Notes under the pieces: model-generated
Databases searched by the model: none
What the model saw: the letters and a program-made list of their open reading frames with translations, nothing else
Told to the model about the DNA's origin: nothing
Program-made: the position numbers and the translations under genes
Shown here: positions 58,496 to 64,000 of the stretch, piece after piece
Layout of the letters: each line of letters opens with the position of its first letter
Numbering within the stretch: position 1 is the first letter of the stretch
Source: Alloalcanivorax gelatiniphagus
Lineage (GTDB): Bacteria; Pseudomonadota; Gammaproteobacteria; Pseudomonadales; Alcanivoracaceae
Assembly (NCBI RefSeq): GCF_005938655.1
Contig: NZ_VCQT01000019.1
Span: 62,001 to 126,000, forward strand
Direction of reading: 5' to 3'
DNA length: 64,000 nt

Positions 58496-60137
58496 AGACA
58501 CTCTCCTTGAACGGGTCCATACCGATGCGCTCATAGGTATCGATGAACGGCTCGTTCTCCAGGCGCTGATCCACGTAGGTGTTGATGATCTTCTCGATCA
58601 CGTTGGTCACCTCGTGGGACTCGAAGGAGGGGCCCATCTTCTCCCCGATGCGGGACATCTTGTCGCCGCGTCCGCCCAGGGTGATCTGATAGAACTCCTT
58701 GCCTTTCTTGTCCACGCCGAGAATGCCGATATGGCCGATATGGTGGTGGCCGCAGGCGTTCATGCAGCCGGAAATATTGATGTCCAGCGCGCCCAGGTCG
58801 TGGACGAAATCCAGGTCGTCGAAACGGCGCTGGATGCCCTCGGCGATGGGAATCGATTTGGCGTTGGCCAGCGAGCACAGGTCGCCGCCGGGGCAAGCCA
58901 CGATGTCGGTGAGCAGGCCCAGGTTGGGGGTGGCCAGACCGAGGGCGTCCAGTTCCCGCCAGAGGGCGAACAGATCGTCCTTGGCCACGTCCGCCATCAC
59001 CATGTTCTGCTGGTGGGTGTTGCGCACCTCGCCGAAGCTGTAGCGGTCGGCCAGATCGGCCACCTTCTCGAACTGGCTGTCGCTGATATCACCGGGAATG
59101 CGGCCGGTCTTCTTCAGCGTCAGGGTCACCGCCCGGTAGCCGTCGTTTTTATGGGCGCGGGTGTTGGTGTGGTACCAGCGGTTGAAGGCACGGTCGTCGT
59201 CCAGCGCCTGCTCCAGGGCGCCGTGGTCCACCTGGTCGCGGTAATCCGGCTCGGTGAAGCACTGGCGGATGCGCGCCACTTCCTGTTCGGTGAGCGTCAT
59301 CGGGCCGTCCTTGAGCTCGGCGAATTCCGCCTCGGCAAGCTCGCGGAACTTGTCGGCACCCAGGGCCTTGACCAGGATCTTGATGCGCGCCTTGTACTTG
59401 TTGTCCCGGTTGCCGTACTTGTTGTACACCCGCAGGATCGCTTCCAGATAGGCGAGCAGGTGCCGCCAGGGCACGAATTCGCCGATCAGGGAGCCCACCA
59501 CCGGGGTACGGCCCAGGCCGCCACCGGCCCATACCTGGAAACCGGTTTCGCCATCGCTGCCGCGTACCACCTGGACACCGATGTCGTGCACGCCGATCAC
59601 CGCCGGGTCCGCGTCCGGCACCGCGTTCACCGCGATCTTGAACTTGCGGGGCAGGTAGGCGAATTCCGGGTTGAACGTGGACCACTGGCGGATGATCTCG
59701 CACCAGGGGCGCGGGTCTTCCACCTCGTCCGGACGCACGCCGGCCAGTTCGTCGGTGGTGATGTTGCGGATGCAGTTACCGCTGGTCTGAATGGCGTGCA
59801 TCTGCACGGCGGCCAGCTCGGCGAGGATATCGGGTACGTCCTCCACCTCCGGCCAGTTGAGCTGGATATTCTGACGGGTACTGACATGGGCGAAGCCCTT
59901 GTCGTACTCGCGGGTGATCCGGCCCAGGGTGCGCAGCTGCTTGCTGGCGAGCATGCCGTAGGGCACCGAGATGCGCAGCATCGGCGCGTAACGCTGAATA
60001 TAAAGCCCGTTCTGCAGGCGCAGCACCAGGAACTCATCCTCGCTGAGCTGCCCGGCCAGGTAGCGGCGCGTCTGATCCCGATACTGAGCCACCCGCTCTT
60101 CCAGAAGGCGTTGGTCGTAGTCCTGATAAACGTACAT
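58488..60137 (-). CDS. cysI: Sulfite reductase hemoprotein (CysI-type nitrite/sulfite reductase)
   Basis: A 549-residue siroheme/[4Fe-4S] enzyme that reduces sulfite to sulfide in assimilation. The four cluster Cys are in CPGGDLC (C-X5-C) and SGCMNAC (C-X3-C); the latter is followed by GHHHIGHIG. The siroheme-contacting segment TRQNIQLNW and TSGNCIRNITTDE are present in the first half. It is of the shorter Pseudomonas type without an adjacent cysJ flavoprotein; electrons probably come from another donor. It is first in a two-gene operon with the DUF934 protein. A dyad lies in its leader. Confidence 0.94.
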   Translation of the reverse strand: MYVYQDYDQRLLEERVAQYRDQTRRYLAGQLSEDEFLVLRLQNGLYIQRYAPMLRISVPYGMLASKQLRTLGRITREYDKGFAHVSTRQNIQLNWPEVEDVPDILAELAAVQMHAIQTSGNCIRNITTDELAGVRPDEVEDPRPWCEIIRQWSTFNPEFAYLPRKFKIAVNAVPDADPAVIGVHDIGVQVVRGSDGETGFQVWAGGGLGRTPVVGSLIGEFVPWRHLLAYLEAILRVYNKYGNRDNKYKARIKILVKALGADKFRELAEAEFAELKDGPMTLTEQEVARIRQCFTEPDYRDQVDHGALEQALDDDRAFNRWYHTNTRAHKNDGYRAVTLTLKKTGRIPGDISDSQFEKVADLADRYSFGEVRNTHQQNMVMADVAKDDLFALWRELDALGLATPNLGLLTDIVACPGGDLCSLANAKSIPIAEGIQRRFDDLDFVHDLGALDINISGCMNACGHHHIGHIGILGVDKKGKEFYQITLGGRGDKMSRIGEKMGPSFESHEVTNVIEKIINTYVDQRLENEPFIDTYERIGMDPFKESVYG

Positions 60138-60170
60138 GGTGCCGTCACGCTCTGATTAATGCGTTGATTC

Positions 60171-60190
60171 GTAAAGAGTAATCTCTTTAC
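60171..60190. promoter_or_regulatory. Perfect dyad in the cysI leader
   Basis: GTAAAGAG-TAAT-CTCTTTAC, an 8-bp perfect inverted repeat, lies 34-53 bases upstream of the cysI ATG, in an AT-rich region that contrasts with the GC-rich genome. It could be an operator or a leader hairpin. The AT-rich tract at 60225-60270 would suit CysB-type activation, but I cannot assign a factor. Confidence 0.4.
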
Positions 60191-60288
60191 CCATCGAATT
60201 TGGGCGGGAATGTAGCAAAGCGTGCTTATACTTAAAAGAAATATATTGCTATATCGCTAGGCGTTACCCGTATAAGAAACCGGCCCGA

Positions 60289-60540
60289 TCAACCGCCGGT
60301 GGCGGAGCTGATCACGATGCTGACGACGATGAATACCGTCACCACCAGGGCGATCACCATGATCACATAGACGCCGATATAGTCGCCGGCCTTGCCTTTC
60401 TGGAAGTCCCGTTCCCGGTTGGCGCCGCTTTGCACGCCGAACAGGGCGGCCAGCACGCTGTGAAGCACCTGCAGGAAGCGCGGGCGATGATCCGGTTTAT
60501 CCTCGGGGGTGTTGTCGTTGTTAGGGTCGCGGTCGCTCAT
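60289..60540 (-). CDS. DUF2970 small membrane protein
   Basis: An 83-residue protein: a polar, Asp/Asn-rich N-terminus, the DUF2970 core VLHSVLAALFGVQSGANRERDFQKG, and one membrane helix (about 58-79). The family is common in beta- and gammaproteobacteria and has no known function. I start it at the ATG at 60540 rather than 60558, since MSDRDPN follows a better-placed GAGGACCG upstream sequence. It lies 33 bases after the MATE gene on the same strand. Confidence 0.85.
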   Translation of the reverse strand: MSDRDPNNDNTPEDKPDHRPRFLQVLHSVLAALFGVQSGANRERDFQKGKAGDYIGVYVIMVIALVVTVFIVVSIVISSATGG

Positions 60541-60573
60541 GACGGTCCTCAAAGGCACTCAGAAGGGTCGGGT

Positions 60574-61908
60574 TCACAACTCGATCGCGGTCCAGCCGCG
60601 CCGGGTCCACAGCCCACACAGCAGCACCGACGTGATCAGCCGCTGCACCGCCTGGGCCAGCCAGATGCCGAGTAACCCGTAACCCAGCACCGGGCCGATG
60701 ATATAGGCCAGGGGCAAAAAGAAAAACCACTGCACCGCCAGAGTGACGATCATTACCGAGCGGGCGGCGCCGGCCCCCAGCAGGGCCTGGGTAAGGACGA
60801 TGGCGACGCCGTCCAGGCAGATCGCCAGCCCGGTGATCATCAGCGGCACCCGCCCCAGTTCCACCAGCTCCGGCTGCTTCAGGAACAGGCCCAGGATCAG
60901 GTCCGGCACCAGCCACATGGGCAGGGCGAGAACGAACAGCAGGGCCATGGCCACCCGGGTCACGTCCCAGCCCCACCGGTAGGCGTCGTCCGTGTCGCCG
61001 CGTCCCAGGGCCTGGCCCACCAGCGACGCCGCCGCCAGCCCCAGGCCGATGGCCGGCAGGATCAGGAACAGCACCAGGGTGATCAGGATGTGCGCCACCG
61101 CCACTTCCTGGGTGCCCACCCGGCCGATCACCCAGAACAGCAGGGTCAGGCCGGCGGCGAAGAAAAACTGCTGCACCCCGTTGGGCACGCTGACCCGCAG
61201 AATGTGCCGGAAGGTGGCGGCGGCGGGCCATTCGCGCAGGAAGCCATGGGCGCGGCCACCGCCGGCCCAGGTTTGCAGCAAGTACATCAGGCTGCCCAGA
61301 TACAGGGCCAGGCTGGTGCCCAGGCCGGCGCCGGCGGCGCCCAGCTCGGGCAGCCCGAAATGGCCGAAGATCAGGCCATAGCTGAGCGCCACATTGGCCA
61401 CATGGGTCATCACCAGGGTGCGCATATAGACGCCGGGGCGGTTGATGCCGTTCCAGTAGCCCCGGTAGCCGAAGTTCATGGCCACCGCCCACACGCTCAG
61501 TAGACGCATATCCAGGTAGTCGGCGGCCACCCTGGCGGTGCCCGCGTCCGGCGCCAGCAGGGCCATGCCCGGATCGCTCACCGCCAGGAACAGCAGTGAG
61601 ATCGGCAGCGCCAGGGCGAAGCCCAGCACCAGCCCGGCGTTGAGCGGCACCGCGTACTGGCTGGCATCGCCTTCGCCCTTGCGGCGGGCCACCATGGCCT
61701 GTACCCCGGCGCCCAGGCCGATCACCACGCTGATCGACATAAAGGCGGCGTAGCCACCCAGGCCGACCCCGGCCAGGGCCTGGCCGCCCAGGCTGCCGAC
61801 CATGGCGGCGTCCACCAGATTCATCAGGCTCTGGCTGGCCATGGCCGCCATGATGGGCAGGGCCAGGGCGAGAATCCGTCGGCTGCGGGAGAGGTCGGGC
61901 AAGGTCAA
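60574..61908 (-). CDS. MATE family efflux transporter
   Basis: A 444-residue inner-membrane protein with about 12 helices in two symmetric halves. The MATE pattern is clear near the N-terminus (LALPIMAAMASQSLMNLVDA, then MVGSLGGQALAGVGLGGY) and in the middle (NGVQQFFFAAGLTLLFWVIG). It exports cationic drugs or other toxic compounds in exchange for Na+ or protons, of the NorM/DinF/VmrA kind. The DUF2970 gene follows. Divergent from nfuA across 155 bp. Confidence 0.92.
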   Translation of the reverse strand: MTLPDLSRSRRILALALPIMAAMASQSLMNLVDAAMVGSLGGQALAGVGLGGYAAFMSISVVIGLGAGVQAMVARRKGEGDASQYAVPLNAGLVLGFALALPISLLFLAVSDPGMALLAPDAGTARVAADYLDMRLLSVWAVAMNFGYRGYWNGINRPGVYMRTLVMTHVANVALSYGLIFGHFGLPELGAAGAGLGTSLALYLGSLMYLLQTWAGGGRAHGFLREWPAAATFRHILRVSVPNGVQQFFFAAGLTLLFWVIGRVGTQEVAVAHILITLVLFLILPAIGLGLAAASLVGQALGRGDTDDAYRWGWDVTRVAMALLFVLALPMWLVPDLILGLFLKQPELVELGRVPLMITGLAICLDGVAIVLTQALLGAGAARSVMIVTLAVQWFFFLPLAYIIGPVLGYGLLGIWLAQAVQRLITSVLLCGLWTRRGWTAIEL

Positions 61909-62006
61909 AGCGGTCCGTGTCAGAAAGCGCGCACCATAGCAGAAAGGCGGCGGCTACCCCAGCGATAGGCTAAGGCTGTCGGCGCGTTCGGATCGCCATG
62001 TGCCCA

Positions 62007-62044
62007 TTGCAACCGGCCAATACCTGACTAAAATGGTCAGGAAA
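62007..62044 (+). promoter_or_regulatory. nfuA promoter overlapped by an IscR type 1-like operator
   Basis: TTGCAA (62007-62012) and TAAAAT (62029-62034), 16 bases apart, form a promoter 29 bases ahead of the nfuA ATG. Overlapping the -10 box at 62020-62044 is the dyad ATACCTGACT-AAAAT-GGTCAGGAAA. From memory of the E. coli type 1 IscR consensus (Giel and co-workers), about 22 of 25 positions agree. Holo-IscR would repress when Fe-S clusters are plentiful. The site was matched by eye only. Confidence 0.7.
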
Positions 62045-62063
62045 GTCGCAACCGGAAACCGGC

Positions 62064-62657
62064 ATGACCGAAACGCTTATCCGCATTACAGATTCCGCCC
62101 AGGAGTACCTGCGCGACCTGCTGTCCCGCCAGGATCAGGACGGCATCGGGGTGCGCATCTTCGTGGAGCGCCCGGGCACCCCCCACGCCGAGTGCTGCAT
62201 GGCCTATTGCCCGGACGGCGAACAGGAAGACGACGACGTACGCTATGACTACGAGGGCTTCCACGCCTTTATCGAAGGCAAGAGCGTGCGTTACCTGGAA
62301 GACGCCGTGATCGACTTCAAGAAGGACTCCATGGGCGGCCAGCTGACCTTCCGCGCGCCCAAGTCCCGGGTACCGGACATCAGCCCGGACGCCTCCCTGG
62401 AAGAGCGCATCAATTACATCCTGTACGCCGAGATCAACCCGAACCTGGCCGCCCACGGCGGTAACGTTCAGTTGCTGGAACTCACCGAGGAGAAGGTGGC
62501 GATTCTGGAGTTCGGCGGCGGCTGCCAGGGTTGTTCCGTGGTGGACGTGACCCTCAAGGATGGGGTGGAACGTACCCTGATGGAGCAGATTCCGGAGCTG
62601 ACCGGGGTGCGTGACAAGACCGACCACACGGTTACCGATAACGCTTATTACCAGTAG
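62064..62657 (+). CDS. nfuA: Fe/S biogenesis protein NfuA
   Basis: A 197-residue [4Fe-4S] carrier. The N-terminal A-type-like domain (about 1-100) has lost the scaffold cysteines, as in other NfuA proteins. The C-terminal Nfu domain carries the cluster motif GGGCQGCSVVDVTLKDGVE with Cys153 and Cys156. It delivers clusters to apoproteins such as aconitase under oxidative stress or iron starvation; acnB lies in the same window. A likely IscR site overlaps its promoter. Confidence 0.97.
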   Translation: MTETLIRITDSAQEYLRDLLSRQDQDGIGVRIFVERPGTPHAECCMAYCPDGEQEDDDVRYDYEGFHAFIEGKSVRYLEDAVIDFKKDSMGGQLTFRAPKSRVPDISPDASLEERINYILYAEINPNLAAHGGNVQLLELTEEKVAILEFGGGCQGCSVVDVTLKDGVERTLMEQIPELTGVRDKTDHTVTDNAYYQ

Positions 62658-62670
62658 TGCCCGCCGGTTG

Positions 62671-62769
62671 ATCGCGGCTGAAGCCGCTCCTACAAGAATC
62701 GGCTGGCGGGTTTTGTAGGAGCGGCTTCAGCCGCGATAAAAGGGCCCCGAAGGAGCGGCTTCAGCCGCG
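62671..62769. repeat. Three REP copies between nfuA and the M48 protease gene
   Basis: A direct copy at 62671-62694, an inverted copy at 62714-62737 and a second, shorter inverted copy at 62750-62769. An odd number of copies indicates a partial duplication of a normal pair. Confidence 0.94.
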
Positions 62770-62789
62770 CTACTCCTCCCGCGACACCT

Positions 62790-63575
62790 TTATCCGCAAT
62801 GCGGCGTGCGCCCGGCGGCCCGGGCCTGCTGATAGATCGGCCGTACCTCCGGCAGCCGCGCGCGCAGCCCCTCGATGCGGCTCTGGTTGCTGGGGTGGGT
62901 GGACAGCAGTTCCGGCGGCGCGGCACCGCCGGAGGCGGCGGCCATGTTCTGCCACAGGGCCACGCTCTGATCCGGATTGAAGCCGGCCTCCGCCATCAAC
63001 TGCAGCCCGATCACATCCGCCTCCGCTTCGTGCTTGCGGCTGAACGGCAGCTGCACCCCGTACTGGGCACCTACCCCGAGCAGGCCCATCAGGGTTTGCT
63101 GTTCGGCGCTGTCGCCACCGGCCAGGGCCGCCACCAATTGCGTGCCGGTCTGGGTGGCGTACTGGATCGATACCCTTTCGTTGGAATGCTGGGCCAGCAC
63201 ATGGCCCACTTCGTGGCCGATCACGGCGGCCAGCTGATCCTGGTTCTTGGCCACCTTGAGCAGGCCGGTGTGCACGCCGATCTTGCCGCCGGGCAGGGCG
63301 AAGGCGTTGGCGCTGTCGTCCTTGAACACGGTCACTTCCCACTTCTGGTCGGAATCCAGCACGCTGGTGATGGCGTTGGCCACGCACTGCACGTAACGGG
63401 CCTCGGCGGTGCCGGTCTCGATGGGCTGCTCCTTCTTCATTTCCGCGTAGGCGGTGGCACCCATCTGGTCCATCTCCGAGGCGGGCATCAGCAGGAATTG
63501 ATGCCGCCCCAGCGGCGAGGTGGCACAGGCGGCAAGCAGCAACAGCCCGGCGGCGGGCAGGGCAAGACGTTTCAT
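62790..63575 (-). CDS. M48 family metalloprotease, outer-membrane lipoprotein type
   Basis: A 261-residue lipoprotein (lipobox LLAAC, Cys17) with the zinc motif HEVGH at 121-125 and the third ligand Glu in EAEADVIGLQLM. Proteins of this kind (LoiP/YcaL/Oma1-like) act in quality control of outer-membrane and envelope proteins. I start at the ATG at 63575, which begins the signal; the frame to 63698 runs over the upstream gene's end. It lies 40 bases downstream of the partial membrane-protein gene on the same strand. Confidence 0.93.
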   Translation of the reverse strand: MKRLALPAAGLLLLAACATSPLGRHQFLLMPASEMDQMGATAYAEMKKEQPIETGTAEARYVQCVANAITSVLDSDQKWEVTVFKDDSANAFALPGGKIGVHTGLLKVAKNQDQLAAVIGHEVGHVLAQHSNERVSIQYATQTGTQLVAALAGGDSAEQQTLMGLLGVGAQYGVQLPFSRKHEAEADVIGLQLMAEAGFNPDQSVALWQNMAAASGGAAPPELLSTHPSNQSRIEGLRARLPEVRPIYQQARAAGRTPHCG

Positions 63576-63615
63576 GGTGGTGCTTCTCCTTATCGGGCCC
63601 TTGGGTCCCTGTCGT

Positions 63616-64000
63616 TCATTTCCATTCGCGCAGATGGCGGCGGGCCACCCAGAGTAGCCAGGAGGACCACAGCCCGCCAGCCAATAATAGCAGCACACCG
63701 GGCAGGGAAAGATCCCAGGGTGCCGGCGGCACCCGGCCGGCCAGCATCAGGCCGCCGCTGATCAGGGCGGCGGCGGTGAGCATGCCCTGGGTCTGCCGGT
63801 ACTGGCCGCGCTCCAGGCGCGCCACCAGGGATTCCAGATGGCGCGGGTCCAGACCGCCGGCCTGGCCGGGCCGGGGCGCCCCCGGCGCCACCGGCGGGGC
63901 ATAGGCCCGGTCGACCAGATCCAGGGCCCGCAGGCCCAGGCTGCGCGCCAGCCGGCTCGGGGCGTAGCGCTGCCGCACCAGCCGCTGCAGCAGGGGCTGC
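63616..64000 (-). CDS. C-terminal part of a membrane protein, possibly an AarF/UbiB-type kinase
   Basis: The frame is open to the right edge of the window, so the gene is truncated; 127 residues are visible. They comprise a basic, helical stretch (RLARSLGLRALDLVDRAYAP), a Pro/Gly-rich linker, a helix (LDPRHLESLVARLERGQYRQ) and two C-terminal membrane helices separated by a short loop. Two terminal helices behind a basic linker is the ending seen in ABC1/AarF/UbiB kinases, but no kinase motif lies in this piece, so this is a guess. Confidence 0.5.
   Translation of the reverse strand, partial: QPLLQRLVRQRYAPSRLARSLGLRALDLVDRAYAPPVAPGAPRPGQAGGLDPRHLESLVARLERGQYRQTQGMLTAAALISGGLMLAGRVPPAPWDLSLPGVLLLLAGGLWSSWLLWVARRHLREWK

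Overview
This 64 kb window is chromosomal DNA from a GC-rich gammaproteobacterium, probably a marine or halotolerant member of the Alcanivorax/Pseudomonas side of the class. The evidence is the gene content and order: a tRNA cluster followed by tig-clpP-clpX-lon-hupB-(tRNA-Asp)-ppiD-fabI-yejABEF, mltD-gloB-methyltransferase-rnhA-dnaQ, cysI with a DUF934 partner, an EctD ectoine hydroxylase, NhaB, and Pseudomonas-type REP palindromes. The taxon is inferred and was not checked by any search. No insertion sequence, prophage, CRISPR array or rRNA gene was seen.

Layout. 0-14 kb is mostly accessory. It holds the start of a Tat-exported sulfatase divergent from a LysR regulator; a DHA2 drug-efflux-type transporter; a periplasmic molybdenum hydroxylase (IorA/IorB-like) with a triheme cytochrome c; a Tat-exported OpgD-like glucan protein; a four-gene operon that joins an arylsulfate sulfotransferase-like protein, two unrecognised membrane proteins and a PAPS-type sulfotransferase; and a lone ectD. 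14-28 kb holds pgm (codon use unlike its neighbours), acnB, a lipid A acyltransferase-like gene, miaE, ppiB-ppiA-lpxH, glnS and an AaeXAB-like aromatic-acid efflux operon that overlaps glnS. 28-39 kb is the protein-quality-control core: folD, three tRNAs, tig, clpP, clpX, lon, hupB, tRNA-Asp, ppiD and fabI. 39-50 kb carries yejABEF (peptide import), mltD, gloB, a methyltransferase, rnhA and dnaQ. 50-64 kb carries nhaB, a stand-alone ChpA/PilL N-terminal-like protein coupled to nudC, a membrane protein, sohB, an AcuI-type reductase, a ZntB-like transporter, cysI-DUF934, DUF2970, a MATE pump, nfuA with a likely IscR site, an M48 lipoprotein protease and a truncated membrane protein.

Non-coding structure is rich. 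There are REP/BIME palindromes at six places, one amplified into a tandem array upstream of acnB; two families of heptanucleotide repeats; a 14-bp tandem repeat that supplies the stop codons of two convergent genes; a nested inverted-repeat element between ppiD and fabI; and several clear factor-independent terminators and sigma-70 promoters. The most interesting candidate system is the sulfo-transfer operon at 9.2-12.8 kb. The best-supported regulatory find is the IscR-like operator in front of nfuA.
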